A stretch of DNA of 64,000 nt from Planctomycetota bacterium (GCA_014381825.1 JACNKX010000061.1:85491-149490); one strand, 5' to 3'. Shown: positions 1 to 9,624, numbered from the stretch's first letter. The notes: a model not told the origin generated them from the letters alone. Made by a program: numbers and translations.

Positions 1-721
1 GCCGATGCCACGAACGGCTCGACTAAGGACTAAGCGATCGCATGACGTTTGTTTGCATTGCTACGAAGATTGGGGGCGATGACGCGTTTGGTGAGTGAAG
101 CTCTTGTTCTTGGGCGGCCAGCGTTGCTTGCCCAATCTATGAGCCTTTGTGAGTTTCATCGGGCGGCCAGCGGCGCGACAAGACGCAGCCTCCATTGCCA
201 ACATTTGACGACGGTTTGCAATTGCGACAGACACGGCGGGATTCGGAGACGCTGGCATCTGGACGATCGCGCCGGGGACACTACGACCATTTTCTTTGGC
301 CGCGATCCCGCCGTGCTTAGCTGAGTATCCTCCAAGCGCGCAGGCCAAAAGAGCCTGCCGCCAGATGCGAGCGTGGTCAACAACAAGAGTCCGTTGCTAA
401 GAGTCTTCATTGAATTCAATCCGTTCTGGGGGCGTGTGAGGTCGACAATTCGTTAGGCGTTTAGCTTAGAAGTGGCAGCTCCAGCTCGATTCTTTCAGGA
501 AAGAAATAAGTGCGTTTCGTCTCGATGTGTTCTCATTTTGTGCAAGCGTTTCGGCGACAAACGTAGATGAATAAAGGAGTTGTGACTAAAAGCACTGGAA
601 CCCGAGATTGGGGCTTGACAGCCGGGCGCATCTTACTGATACTGAGTCTCACTTGCAGCAAGCCAGCGGTTTGCCAGCCACTGCCTACCATCACTCCCAC
701 CCTGATTGAGGAAGCTGGCAC
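1..721. other. No supported gene in first 721 bases
   Basis: I see no convincing coding region. The - strand has a short frame starting at 419 with a signal-peptide-like start (MKTLSNGLLLL) that soon turns into low-quality sequence, while another - strand frame (348 to 61) carries on. This could be a decayed exported protein, but nothing supports a function. The + strand frame at 567 runs into the downstream gene in another frame and is probably chance. The stretch presumably holds the promoter of the gene at 722, which has a GAGGAAG ribosome binding site. Confidence 0.5.
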
Positions 722-1717
722 ATGTCTTACGCAGATTCACGCCAACACCGCAAAGCGTTTACGTTGGTCGAATTGCTCGTGGTCATAGCGATCATTGGCA
801 TTCTCGTTGCTCTATTGCTGCCTGCCGTGCAAGCCGCTCGCGAGGCTGCTAGGCGGATGTCTTGCGGAAACAACTTGAAACAGATCGGGCTCGCACTTCA
901 CAATTATCACGACACGTACAAGGCGTTTCCACCGTCTGCACTTTTGCCAAATGGAGTGGTCGCTGATAGCTTCTCTCCCCAAGCACGCTTACTGGCATTT
1001 CTCGAACAAGAGAATCTCCAGGACTTGATCGATTGGAACGTCAGCTATGCATCGCAACCAGTCGTGACCCAGCAGCGCGTCGCCACCTACATTTGTCCTA
1101 GCGACATTGGTGATCGAGAGCGACCTGATGGTGCTCTAACGCATTATCCACTCACTTATGGAATTAACTTCGGAACATGGTTTGTCTATGACCCGACGAC
1201 GCGACAGGGTGGAAACGGTATTGCCTATCCGAACGGTCGTGTGAACTTCGCATCCGTGACCGACGGCACGAGCAACACCCTGGCGTTTGGCGAGGTCAAA
1301 GCTTGGACTCCGTATCTGCGTGATGGTGCTAACCCGAATGGACTTGGAATCACAATTCCAGCGACTCCTGGCGACGTCGTCGCTTTTGGTGGCAACTTCA
1401 AGACGAACTCTGGTCATACTGAATGGGTTGACGGTCGAGCGCATCAAACTGGATTCACAGGGACGTTTCCTCCGAATACTGAATTCCTTTACACGAGCGG
1501 TGGACAAGACTACGACGTCGATTTCAATTCCTCCCGGGAAGGGAAGACGACAAATCAAACGACGTACGCAGTCGTTACGTCGCGAAGCTACCATCCTGGC
1601 GGAGCCCAAGTCGGTTTGGTCGATGGCTCGGTGCGATTTGCTTCGGAAACCGTTGATCTATCGGTTTGGCGAGGCTATGCAACTCGTGATCGCGGAGAAG
1701 CTCTAGGCGATCTGTAA
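722..1717 (+). CDS. DUF1559 domain protein with prepilin-type N-terminus
   Basis: This 331-residue protein begins with a short basic leader followed by a type IV prepilin cleavage/methylation motif ([21 protein letters not shown], residues about 15-35), which forms the membrane helix. The next segment ([23 protein letters not shown]) is the DUF1559 signature expanded in planctomycetes. The C-terminus has the usual [16 protein letters not shown] motif. By family it is a pseudopilin-like, surface or periplasmic protein; no precise role is known to me. The ATG at 722 follows a GAGGAAG ribosome binding site. hemP begins 21 nt downstream and may be cotranscribed. Confidence 0.93.
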   Translation: MSYADSRQHRKAFTLVELLVVIAIIGILVALLLPAVQAAREAARRMSCGNNLKQIGLALHNYHDTYKAFPPSALLPNGVVADSFSPQARLLAFLEQENLQDLIDWNVSYASQPVVTQQRVATYICPSDIGDRERPDGALTHYPLTYGINFGTWFVYDPTTRQGGNGIAYPNGRVNFASVTDGTSNTLAFGEVKAWTPYLRDGANPNGLGITIPATPGDVVAFGGNFKTNSGHTEWVDGRAHQTGFTGTFPPNTEFLYTSGGQDYDVDFNSSREGKTTNQTTYAVVTSRSYHPGGAQVGLVDGSVRFASETVDLSVWRGYATRDRGEALGDL

Positions 1718-1738
1718 GACGAGAGTCGAGTTATCGCC

Positions 1739-1921
1739 ATGAACGGACAATCTGCGAACAGCAGCGACAGTCAATCCAGCGATGAGTACGCGAACGAGGC
1801 TCCTCCCGAGTGGACTTCAAGCCAGATACTTGATGGACATTCTGAGGCGATCATCGTCCACGCTGGAGAAGTCTATCGGCTGCGATGTACTCGGAACAAC
1901 AAGCTGATCTTAACCAAGTAG
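1739..1921 (+). CDS. hemP: Hemin uptake protein HemP
   Basis: A 60-residue protein whose C-terminal half carries the HemP signature: a conserved stretch ending in GEVYRLRCTRNNKLILTK. HemP proteins are tiny cytoplasmic proteins of roughly this length, often coded next to heme or iron uptake genes. In some proteobacteria they act as regulators of heme receptor expression. The first 25 residues are low-complexity, Ser/Asn/Glu-rich and probably disordered. It lies 21 nt after the DUF1559 gene and converges on the cysteine-cluster gene 9 nt away. No heme receptor is in the window, so its role here rests on family membership. Confidence 0.85.
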   Translation: MNGQSANSSDSQSSDEYANEAPPEWTSSQILDGHSEAIIVHAGEVYRLRCTRNNKLILTK

Positions 1922-1929
1922 CATCAGGC

Positions 1930-2349
1930 TCAGACGTGAAAAACCTTGCGTTGCTCTTCAATGTTTTCGATCTGATGCAGCTTTCCCTTACCACTGCCAG
2001 GGCAGATGTCGCAAGTCTCGGCCCACGCCTGGGGTGACTTAAGATTCGAATCCCAGAACGGCCAAGTTCGACACTGCCGCGGACGAGCGTTGTAGACGGT
2101 GCATTTACGCGTTTCATTGTCGAAGAACACACAATCGCCGTTTGGAAACTCGCGGAGACTTCGACGAATGCCGACCTTTCGAACATATTCGGCTTCAAAC
2201 GCCGCGACGTTAGTTTCATTCATCTCGGCGGCAATTCCTTCGACCTCGGCCTGATTCACCCAAACATATCCCGGAGCGCCCGTGCAGCAGTTACCGCACT
2301 CCGAGCATTTGAACCGCAATCCGTCTTGGTACCAGGGCTCGTCCGCCAT
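1930..2349 (-). CDS. YkgJ family cysteine cluster protein
   Basis: A 139-residue protein with the YkgJ/UPF0153 pattern of clustered cysteines: CSECGNCCTGAPGYVW near residues 15-30, then a single Cys in the CVFF and KCTV stretches, CRTWPFW and CDICPGSG. The family is thought to bind a metal or Fe-S cluster; its reaction is not established. It is the last gene of the - strand run, 23 nt after the cysteine desulfurase. That placement fits a protein receiving sulfur or an Fe-S cluster, but this is inference. Confidence 0.85.
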   Translation of the reverse strand: MADEPWYQDGLRFKCSECGNCCTGAPGYVWVNQAEVEGIAAEMNETNVAAFEAEYVRKVGIRRSLREFPNGDCVFFDNETRKCTVYNARPRQCRTWPFWDSNLKSPQAWAETCDICPGSGKGKLHQIENIEEQRKVFHV

Positions 2350-2372
2350 CGAATTCTCTCCTTACGTCTTCG

Positions 2373-3545
2373 TTAGATAGCAGATGCTGCGATTTCGCTC
2401 ACCGCTTGAATCGCTCTGTCGACATGTTCGTGTGTGGTAAAAGCGCCGACGCTGAATCGCACCGTACCACCGCAATCACGCGTGGATAACTTCTCATGCA
2501 TTAACGGTGCACAGTGAAAGCCGCTCCTCACTTGAATTGAGTAGGCGGTGTCGAGCATTGTCGCAACTTCTTGCGGATCGTAACCCTCGATGTTGATGCT
2601 GACTACCCCCACTCGCTGCTTGGCATCGTGCGGGCCGTAGATCGTGACGTTGTCGAGCGAAAGGAAGCCATTTAGCAGTCGCGAGGTTAGCTCTTGTTCA
2701 TGTAGTGCGATGTGTTTCACTCCGCGCTCGGTGAGATAGGTTAATGCGGCTCCCAATCCAACGATACCGGGAACGTTGTGGTTGCCGGATTCGTACTTGT
2801 CCGGCATTGTCATCGGCTGATAGTCGGTCTCGCTCAATGTCCCTGTCCCGCCTTGCCGAGTCGCGTGTAGATACGCTTCGACTCCGGGCGCGACGTAGAG
2901 GACGCCCGTTCCTAAAGGGCCGAGCAACCCTTTATGTCCCGGTGCTGCGATCAGGTGAGCGCGCAGTTCGATTGCGTTCAGCGGCACATGACCCAGCGAT
3001 TGGGCTGCGTCAATCAAAAACCGAATGCCACGCGAATTGGCAATTCTTCCGATGGTCTCCGCCGGTTGGATCGCACCCGTCACGTTGGAAGCTTGTGTAA
3101 GAACAAACAGTTTTGTGTTGCTGTTGACGGCAGCCTCGAAAGCCGTCGCGTCGACGATCCCGCTCGCGCCGCATTCGACTCGAGTCACTGTGACATCACG
3201 ATTCTTCTCAAGCTGCCGGAGCGGTCGTAATACCGAATTATGTTCGCACACCGTCGTGACAACATGATCGCCCGCGCGCAACAAGCCGTGCAGCGCCAAA
3301 TTCAAGGAGTCCGTTCCGTTCGATGTAAAGATAATACGCTTTGAGTCTGAAACGCCGATGAGATCTGCGATTTGCTTGCGAGATTCGCTCACTAGTCGCT
3401 CGACTTCAATCGCCTCGCCGTAAGTGCCACGGCCGGCCGGTGCCCCGTTCTTCCGCATATAGCGGTCTACCGCATCATAAACCGCCGCAGGCTTCGGCCA
3501 ACTGGTCGCGGCATTGTCCAAATAGATGCGGTTGGTCGGCGGCAT
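2373..3545 (-). CDS. Cysteine desulfurase, class V aminotransferase
   Basis: A 390-residue PLP enzyme that would take sulfur from cysteine as a persulfide and release alanine. The N-terminus YLDNAATSWPKP is typical of the family. The PLP lysine is in GHKGLLGPLGTG (about residue 205), and the likely persulfide cysteine is in RSGFHCAPL (about residue 343). Sequence style is closest to the group often called cysteine desulfurase family protein rather than classic IscS. It sits 33 nt after moaA in the molybdopterin gene run, so it may supply sulfur for MoaD thiocarboxylation; in E. coli a desulfurase does this with MoeB. No moeB is in the window. Confidence 0.9.
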   Translation of the reverse strand: MPPTNRIYLDNAATSWPKPAAVYDAVDRYMRKNGAPAGRGTYGEAIEVERLVSESRKQIADLIGVSDSKRIIFTSNGTDSLNLALHGLLRAGDHVVTTVCEHNSVLRPLRQLEKNRDVTVTRVECGASGIVDATAFEAAVNSNTKLFVLTQASNVTGAIQPAETIGRIANSRGIRFLIDAAQSLGHVPLNAIELRAHLIAAPGHKGLLGPLGTGVLYVAPGVEAYLHATRQGGTGTLSETDYQPMTMPDKYESGNHNVPGIVGLGAALTYLTERGVKHIALHEQELTSRLLNGFLSLDNVTIYGPHDAKQRVGVVSINIEGYDPQEVATMLDTAYSIQVRSGFHCAPLMHEKLSTRDCGGTVRFSVGAFTTHEHVDRAIQAVSEIAASAI

Positions 3546-3578
3546 AACAATACGATCAGGCAGGGGAACTTACGGTCG

Positions 3579-4580
3579 CTAGCCGCCGATTTGGTACATC
3601 GCTCGGTCGGGCCTTACGAAGTTCGGCGAATCGATGCCATGGCCAGGTTTCTTTGCGCGGATGCAGTCACGAAGCAATTCGACGAGTTGTTCGTCGCTGC
3701 CACCTCCGCGCATGATCTCCCTTGCATCCCATTCGGCGATCGAGAACAGACAGTTCCGCATCTTCCCTTCAGCCGTGATGCGAAGTCGGTTGCAAGCGTT
3801 GCAGAACGGTTGCGTCACGGGGTTAATGAAGCCGATGACACCGATACCGTCCGCGAAACGGAAGTCGCTGGCTGGCTGACTTGGATCCTTTCGTTCGATT
3901 GCTACCAGCGGGCAGAATGCTTCTTCAAGAGCTTCGCGAATCTCGCTTCCCGAAAGAACTTGATCGTCGCACCAGTTATTCTCTGCGTCGAGTGGCATGA
4001 ACTCAATGAAGCGGAGTTCTAATTCGTGTTGTCTCGCGAACTCACCAAGCGGAACGATCTCTTCCTCGGTGATTCCTCGGATGGCTACGGCGTTCAGGCG
4101 GATCTTTTCGAAGCCGATTCGCTGTGCCGCGAATATGCCCTCGAGAACGCGGTCGAGTCCCTGACGTCGTGAGATTCGTTCGAACGTTTCTTCTCGAAGT
4201 CCGTCGAGACTGATATTCAATCGCTGCAAGCCAGCTTCCTTCAAGGCGACTACATGATCGGCGAGCAATACACCATTTGTCGTCATGGCAATATCGCGGA
4301 TGCCGGGGACGGAAGCGAGTTCCCGAATCAGATTGGGCAGTTCCGCTCGAACCAAGGGCTCCCCACCGGTGATCCGCAGTTTATCGACGCCGAGTGATGC
4401 AGCAACGCGCGTGAAACGAACAATTTCCTCGAACGTTAGGATCTCGACACGAGGTTTAAACTGAACGTTTTCATTCGGCATACAGTAAAAACAGCGAATG
4501 TTGCACCGATCAGTAACGCTGATTCGTAAGTTATTGTGGACGCGTCCAAGTGTATCGACGAGTATTCTTGAATCAGTCAT
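3579..4580 (-). CDS. moaA: GTP 3',8-cyclase MoaA (radical SAM)
   Basis: First enzyme of molybdenum cofactor synthesis, converting GTP to 3',8-cyclo-GTP. The radical SAM cluster motif is DRCNIRCFYCMP (Cys 26, 30, 33). The second cluster cysteines are in PFCNACNRLRITAEGKMRNC near residues 263-280. The C-terminus ends in Gly-Gly (QIGG), as in active MoaA proteins. At 333 residues it has the family length. Its ATG overlaps the moaE stop by 4 nt, which indicates translational coupling. No moaC or mogA is visible in the window, so those must be elsewhere. Confidence 0.96.
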   Translation of the reverse strand: MTDSRILVDTLGRVHNNLRISVTDRCNIRCFYCMPNENVQFKPRVEILTFEEIVRFTRVAASLGVDKLRITGGEPLVRAELPNLIRELASVPGIRDIAMTTNGVLLADHVVALKEAGLQRLNISLDGLREETFERISRRQGLDRVLEGIFAAQRIGFEKIRLNAVAIRGITEEEIVPLGEFARQHELELRFIEFMPLDAENNWCDDQVLSGSEIREALEEAFCPLVAIERKDPSQPASDFRFADGIGVIGFINPVTQPFCNACNRLRITAEGKMRNCLFSIAEWDAREIMRGGGSDEQLVELLRDCIRAKKPGHGIDSPNFVRPDRAMYQIGG

Positions 4581-5044
4581 TCGGCTTTATCGATCGGTTG
4601 CTTTGGCGGAGACGGTCGAATCTGTGTTGTCTCAATCATGGGATGGACCCATTCAGTTGTTCCATCGGCCCAATTCTCTTGCTTCCAGATTGGCACAACC
4701 TCCTTGAGCGTGTCAATAAGCCACTTGCCAGCTTCGAACGCATCTTCGCGATGTGCGGAGCTAACTCCAATGGCAACACTTGCCTCTCCAAGCTGCAACT
4801 GTCCGATTCGATGCACAATAGCTGTTGCGACGAGGGGCCAGCGCTCGTGAGCCTCGGCATCAAGTTCCGTAAGTTGTTTTTTGGCCATATTGGCATAGCA
4901 TTCATAATTTAACGAAAGCGTCTGGCGCCCATCGGTAAACTCGCGTGTTGTGCCAAGGAACAGAACGACGGCACCGGCTTGCGTCGAACTGACTTGCCGA
5001 AGCACTTCTTGTGTGTCGATCGGTTTTTCAGTGAGCTTGATCAT
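4577..5044 (-). CDS. moaE: Molybdopterin synthase catalytic subunit MoaE
   Basis: A 155-residue protein with the MoaE fold signature: GAVVLFLGTTREF near the N-terminus, then LNYECYANMAKKQL, IVHRIGQLQLGEASVAIGVSSAHR, and KEVVPIWKQE with the conserved active-site lysine region. With MoaD it inserts two sulfurs into precursor Z to give molybdopterin. I chose the ATG at 5044; a TTG at 5056 would add four residues. It lies 31 nt after moaD and overlaps moaA by 4 nt, the expected neighbours. Confidence 0.94.
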   Translation of the reverse strand: MIKLTEKPIDTQEVLRQVSSTQAGAVVLFLGTTREFTDGRQTLSLNYECYANMAKKQLTELDAEAHERWPLVATAIVHRIGQLQLGEASVAIGVSSAHREDAFEAGKWLIDTLKEVVPIWKQENWADGTTEWVHPMIETTQIRPSPPKQPIDKAE

Positions 5045-5075
5045 GTTGTGGTCCAAGTCGCTGAGCGAAAAACGA

Positions 5076-5321
5076 CTAGCCGCCGGAGACCGGCGGAATG
5101 AGGGCGATCTCGGAATCTACAGGGACAGCCGCGTCGTTACGAACATACTCCGTATCGATCGCAATCATCGCTCGCTGGATGACGTCACGCAACTGAACGT
5201 GTTGGTCGCTGATCGCATCTCGGAGGACGAGAACGGTCGCATCATCGGGCAGCTCAACCGAGACCGTTTCCGAACCGGCGAGTTGTTTCGCGACGGCAAA
5301 CAATTTAACTTTGACTTTCAC
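5076..5321 (-). CDS. moaD: Molybdopterin synthase sulfur carrier subunit MoaD
   Basis: An 81-residue ubiquitin-like sulfur carrier. It opens with MKVKVKLFAVAKQLAGSE, the usual MoaD beta strand and AxxR-like segment, and ends in IALIPPVSGG. The terminal Gly-Gly is the residue pair that becomes a thiocarboxylate. The start is a GTG that overlaps the TGA of the upstream oxidoreductase in GTGA, so translation is probably coupled. It forms the synthase with MoaE, coded 31 nt downstream. Confidence 0.94.
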   Translation of the reverse strand: MKVKVKLFAVAKQLAGSETVSVELPDDATVLVLRDAISDQHVQLRDVIQRAMIAIDTEYVRNDAAVPVDSEIALIPPVSGG

Positions 5322-8290
5322 GTTACGATCAACTCCTCACCGCGCGTCGTAAGTAATCGACCAAGTTCCGGCATCAACCCATAGGATAGCGCTAGCAGCT
5401 TTAGCGGGTGAATCGTCGGCTTCGTCGTGCCCTGTTCCATTTGAATCTTACACGCACTGCATTCGGTCGTTCCGACTTGGATCACCGGGTCGCGGAGAGC
5501 CGAAATAACACCCCATCCCGCGCGTAAACTGCTGCGATAGTTGTCGCGTTTCAATCCGAAGGTGCCCGCCATTCCCGAACAGCCTTTGTCGATTCGTTTC
5601 AGTGAAATTCCTGGAATAAGCCGCAGGAGGTTCTCCCCCGGAGAGCCAACATCCAACGCTCGCATGTGGCACGGCAAGTGATAGCCAACAGTCGCGTTGA
5701 CTGGGCTCAAGTCGAGCTCCAAGTGGCCTGTCTGGTGCATCTTCCACAAGTAATCGCAAGCGTCAGAAATGTTCTTTGCGACAAGCCGCACGTCATCGTC
5801 GTCTACGATATTCGGATACTCGTGGTTCAGGCACAGCGTTGCAGAAGGCTCGGTCGTAACGATGTGATATCCCTGGCGAACGGCTTCGGCTAGCAGCGGT
5901 ACGTTGCGGGCCGCGTATTTCCGTGCGGTGTCGACTGCGCCCACGGAAACCGCGGACATACCTGATGGAACTTGTTTCGGCGGGACATAGACCGCGACGC
6001 CATTGTGGCGCATGATATTAACAAATGCGTTGGCCAACTCGACGTCAAACCAATTTGCATAGACGTCGACGAAGTACAAAACCTTGCGCCCTTCGAAGCG
6101 GCCTTGTCGCGTAAGTCGCTGTCGCTGGGCGTCTCGCATGAATGTTCTTGTCGCAAATTTCGGCAGCTTTCGCCCTTGCGCAATTCCGACTGTCTTTTCC
6201 ATCAGCCAACGCATGGCTCGATTGCCAAACGCCCAATTCGTCAGCGTGGCAAAACTACTGCCGATCTGACACATCCTATCGAGACGGGTAAACAGCGACT
6301 CGGTAGGCCGCAAGCCGTTCGTAGCGACGTATTGTGCTTTCGCTTCCAAGACGAGCTTTGGAATATCGACATTGGCGGGGCATTCCAGGCGACACTGATG
6401 ACAATTCACACAGAGATCCGCGACGGCCTTGAGATGTTCCTTGGATAGCTCCTCCGAATTGAGTCGGCCGGTCAGGACCGCACGAATTAAATTCGCCTTT
6501 GCCCGCGGGGAAGCCTCTTCGCGTGGGGCAAAACGAAAGATCGGACACATCCGTTCTTCGGGCGACTCGGTTCGGCAACGCCCACAGCCGTTGCATATGC
6601 GAGCTGCGAGAGCAACGTCGTCCTCTTCCCAAATGATTTGAAGCTTAACCGGTTGGAACTCTGGGAGATCCTCTGGTCCGACTGTTTCGGTTTCGGCGGC
6701 AAAGGATTCCGCAGTTGCAGCGACAACTGGCCGTAAGTTCTTGCTGGGCGGCTGCGGCGCGTCGGCAACGACCTTGCCGGGATTGAAGATGTTCTGCGGG
6801 TCGAAGATCCGCTTGACCGAACGAAAGACTTCGTACAGTTCACCGTGTTGCTTTTGAGCAAACCAAGTTCGGCTTAGGCCATCGCCATGCTCACCGCTGA
6901 TTGTCCCTCCGACTTTGAGCACTTCTTCGTAGAGGTCTTGTGCAAGACCTTGCATCTTTCGAATGTCGTCCGGATTCGCAAGATCGAGGAACGGTCGAAT
7001 ATGCAACTGACCATGTACGGCGTGTGCAAATAAAGTAGCAGTGACTTGATGCGCCTTCTGAACATTCTGGATCGTGACCAAGAAGTCGGGGAGCACATGC
7101 GGAGGGATCGCGATGTCTTCGACGAGCGGGATCGGACGGGTCGAGCCGCGTAGGCGATGCAGACGCGGAACAACTCGCCGCGCTAAATGCCAGTAGAGGT
7201 CGCGTTCTTCTTTATCCATCGTCATGCGCGAATCGAAGGCGAGCCGCTTGCGACGCTGGACACGGTTGATCACTTGCTTCAATCGTTCTCGTAACTCGTT
7301 CGCATCGTCCCCACACTGCTCGACTAATAACATCGCTTCCGCATCGCGTGGAATGATTAAATCAAAGCGGACATCGACTTCGCGTGAAATCGTCAGCAAC
7401 CGCCGATCCATCAAATCACAAGCACTCACGCCCATCGTCGAAAGCAGCAGTGCCGCTTGCGCCGCGTTCTCCAAACGGTCAAAGAACAGCAAGACGACAC
7501 CGCGGTGCTTGGGCCTCGGATCGATGCGAACGGTGGCCTCAGTAATTAAGCCGAGCGTCCCTTCGGAACCAACGATCAAGTCGGCGAGACGGAGTTGATC
7601 GTCTTGTAAGACGTCGTAGACGTGGTAGCCCGAGCGATTCACAAAGGACTTAGGCTGTCCCCGCGTAATCTCGTCTTGATGACGCTGAAACAAATCGACG
7701 AGTCGCCGGACGATTTCACCGCGTCGCGAGTCTGCATCCGGTTTGTTGATCGGAATGTTCTCGGCTTCAATCACAGAACCATCGGCGAGGACCACCTGCA
7801 TACGCTCGACGCGTCCGCGAGCCGATCCGTACTGCGGCCAATGGCTCCCGCTACCATCGAGCGCTAAGACGCTTCCCATCGTTGTCACACTTCTTGTGGC
7901 AGGATCGGGGCCGAATAGCCGTCCATACGGATAAAGCGCTCGGTTGAGTTGGGCATGAACGATACCCGGTTGGATGCGAATGCGGTCGTCACTGACTTCA
8001 AGAACTCGCCGCATGTAGTACGAGAAATCGAGTACCAATCCGGTGCCGAGCGACTCGCCGGCAACACCCGTTCCCGCGCCGCGGGCATGAATGGGCAGTT
8101 CGTTCTCGGCGGCGTATTGAACGCACGCGACGACGTCCGACAACCCACGAGGACGCACAACGCCCAGCGGGCGGATCTCGTAGATGCTTGCGTCGCTCGC
8201 ATACATCTGGACGAAGACATCGTCACAGCGGACGTCGCCATCGATCAAGCCACGAAGATCAGCCTGAATGCGTTCGCGTTCCTTGTCCAT
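5318..8290 (-). CDS. FAD-linked oxidase fused to Fe-S/CCG reductase domain
   Basis: A 990-residue two-part oxidoreductase of the D-2-hydroxyacid (D-lactate-type) dehydrogenase group, similar in layout to E. coli YdiJ. Residues about 35-240 form the FAD-binding domain (HARGAGTGVAGESLG near 68-81), and 240-520 the FAD-linked oxidase C-terminal domain (SGEHGDGLSRT). Two 4Fe-4S ferredoxin motifs follow (CNGCGRC near 563 and CVNCHQCRLEC near 627). Two CCG-type segments lie near 867 (HLPCHMRA) and 942 (GTTECSACKIQM). It probably oxidises a 2-hydroxyacid and passes electrons to a membrane carrier; the substrate cannot be read from sequence. It overlaps moaD by 4 nt, although it is not a known molybdopterin enzyme. 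Confidence 0.92.
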   Translation of the reverse strand: MDKERERIQADLRGLIDGDVRCDDVFVQMYASDASIYEIRPLGVVRPRGLSDVVACVQYAAENELPIHARGAGTGVAGESLGTGLVLDFSYYMRRVLEVSDDRIRIQPGIVHAQLNRALYPYGRLFGPDPATRSVTTMGSVLALDGSGSHWPQYGSARGRVERMQVVLADGSVIEAENIPINKPDADSRRGEIVRRLVDLFQRHQDEITRGQPKSFVNRSGYHVYDVLQDDQLRLADLIVGSEGTLGLITEATVRIDPRPKHRGVVLLFFDRLENAAQAALLLSTMGVSACDLMDRRLLTISREVDVRFDLIIPRDAEAMLLVEQCGDDANELRERLKQVINRVQRRKRLAFDSRMTMDKEERDLYWHLARRVVPRLHRLRGSTRPIPLVEDIAIPPHVLPDFLVTIQNVQKAHQVTATLFAHAVHGQLHIRPFLDLANPDDIRKMQGLAQDLYEEVLKVGGTISGEHGDGLSRTWFAQKQHGELYEVFRSVKRIFDPQNIFNPGKVVADAPQPPSKNLRPVVAATAESFAAETETVGPEDLPEFQPVKLQIIWEEDDVALAARICNGCGRCRTESPEERMCPIFRFAPREEASPRAKANLIRAVLTGRLNSEELSKEHLKAVADLCVNCHQCRLECPANVDIPKLVLEAKAQYVATNGLRPTESLFTRLDRMCQIGSSFATLTNWAFGNRAMRWLMEKTVGIAQGRKLPKFATRTFMRDAQRQRLTRQGRFEGRKVLYFVDVYANWFDVELANAFVNIMRHNGVAVYVPPKQVPSGMSAVSVGAVDTARKYAARNVPLLAEAVRQGYHIVTTEPSATLCLNHEYPNIVDDDDVRLVAKNISDACDYLWKMHQTGHLELDLSPVNATVGYHLPCHMRALDVGSPGENLLRLIPGISLKRIDKGCSGMAGTFGLKRDNYRSSLRAGWGVISALRDPVIQVGTTECSACKIQMEQGTTKPTIHPLKLLALSYGLMPELGRLLTTRGEELIVT

Positions 8291-8302
8291 GAGCGCCCTA
8301 AA

Positions 8303-8779
8303 CTACCCCTTTGAGTGGACCGCTTGGCTCTCGGCAAGACGAATCGCTTGCTGGCGATACTTCTCATGCGTTTCAAGGCTAAACGCTGCGTGATCGTCCA
8401 AATGCGGAAGACCGCGATATTCGGTGCTGCATCGATAGCATTGCAGCAAGTTGCCGACTGTGAAATACAAGTATAAGTCTAGCAGTGCAGCAGCGAATAG
8501 AATTCCGTACGCCGTGTACCACATGTAATACGCCCAAGCGATTGCGCTCGCGGTAGCTGCGACGACGACTACGAACACGCCAATCCGCTGTGAGAAGTTC
8601 TTCCGAATGAACAACTCTTTACAGCCGCAGACCAAACACTCGTCCAAGGCGTCCTCTCGTGGAGCCTCAGCCGAAGTCGTTTGCTTCCAATCGCATTCGG
8701 GACACGTGACAGCAGTTTCCAGCGCGAGCGGGATACGGCTCGTGTGATCACACTCGGGACACGCAAAAGTAATGTTCAT
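8303..8779 (-). CDS. Zinc-ribbon membrane protein, unknown function
   Basis: A 158-residue protein. Residues 1-30 hold CPECDHT and CPECDWK, and 45-52 hold CLVCGC, so there are at least two zinc-ribbon-like pairs. Two hydrophobic helices follow (about 68-90 and 93-112), then CYRCSTEYRGLP and a soluble tail. I started it at the ATG at 8779 (MNITFACPEC); the open frame extends further upstream but that part is not protein-like. It lies 12 nt before the large oxidoreductase gene and 47 nt after the membrane protein gene. I do not recognise the family. Confidence 0.75.
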   Translation of the reverse strand: MNITFACPECDHTSRIPLALETAVTCPECDWKQTTSAEAPREDALDECLVCGCKELFIRKNFSQRIGVFVVVVAATASAIAWAYYMWYTAYGILFAAALLDLYLYFTVGNLLQCYRCSTEYRGLPHLDDHAAFSLETHEKYRQQAIRLAESQAVHSKG

Positions 8780-8826
8780 CGATCGTTTTACTGCACCGTG
8801 CAACCTACTCGGAAACCCAACTTCCA

Positions 8827-9618
8827 TCATAAGGGATAGAGGTAGTCGACCGACAGTAGCAGCGAGGTTAGTTCGCCCAGGAATGCAAGAATAACGCCTG
8901 CGTAAAGGATGCCGGTGGCGCTCTGTGTGTTGGGGACCTTTAACGTGTACCAAGTCATCAGCGAGAGCGTGAACGTGCCCAGCAGTCCCGACAGCCAGCG
9001 GAAGGTCACAAAGATCCAAAACACCGTATCGAGAGGCTGTGCCGATGTCGCTTGCATTGCCAGCCCTGTACCGCTGACAAAAGTTCGAGCCACGATTGCA
9101 CACGCCATGAGGATCACAAGCCGCTTTAACGGCAGTAACTCCATTGTCGGTGTATTCAGGTACCAGTGTCCAAGAAACATCGCGGACAACGTGACACCCA
9201 TCAGCAAGCCGCTCGAGCCAAGATCCAGCATCGCGAGGGTGATACCGAGCGATGTCTTCGTGCCAGCCCAGGGCGTTGCAAACGCGGCGGCTATAAGTGC
9301 GCCCGTCGCAACGAGGACAATTACCGCAGTTCCCAAATCTGTCTTCTCATAGAGCCAGATTACCGATCCAACGTAGCAGAGGACTCCCAGAGCAATGGCC
9401 AGTCCAAGCGGTATTCGCCAGTTCGTGAGTACACCGGCGAGAGCTTCCGTCTGTGAATAGACAGCGAGCGCCGCGAATGTATTGAGCCCCATTAAGACCC
9501 AAAGATGGACGCGATAGAAGCCGCTCGATACGTGCTTGGGCGGCGTGATCGCCATGGCGAGGGCAACGCCGAACGTCAGTCGAAAGACGAATTGTATCAG
9601 CAGTTGCGAGAATCCCAC
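8827..9618 (-). CDS. Polytopic membrane protein, unknown function
   Basis: A 263-residue protein with seven or eight predicted membrane helices and very short loops. The only distinctive loop is HWYLNTPTMELLPLKRL (about residues 149-165), which carries a histidine next to a helix end. The start is a GTG 6 nt after the folE stop, so it is almost certainly cotranscribed with folE. No signal peptide separate from the first helix is seen. Function is unknown; a role linked to the neighbouring cofactor or oxidoreductase genes is only suggested by position. Confidence 0.7.
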   Translation of the reverse strand: MGFSQLLIQFVFRLTFGVALAMAITPPKHVSSGFYRVHLWVLMGLNTFAALAVYSQTEALAGVLTNWRIPLGLAIALGVLCYVGSVIWLYEKTDLGTAVIVLVATGALIAAAFATPWAGTKTSLGITLAMLDLGSSGLLMGVTLSAMFLGHWYLNTPTMELLPLKRLVILMACAIVARTFVSGTGLAMQATSAQPLDTVFWIFVTFRWLSGLLGTFTLSLMTWYTLKVPNTQSATGILYAGVILAFLGELTSLLLSVDYLYPL

Positions 9619-9624
9619 GCGTGC

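Noticed and set aside
567..788. A 73-residue + strand frame with a hydrophobic stretch before the DUF1559 gene
   Set aside because: It runs past the start of the DUF1559 gene in another frame, and its tail is out-of-frame reading of the pilin motif. No homology is seen.
8780..9103. An upstream extension of the zinc-ribbon gene to 9103
   Set aside because: The added 108 residues overlap the membrane protein gene in another frame and look non-protein; the ATG at 8779 starts directly before the CPEC motif.
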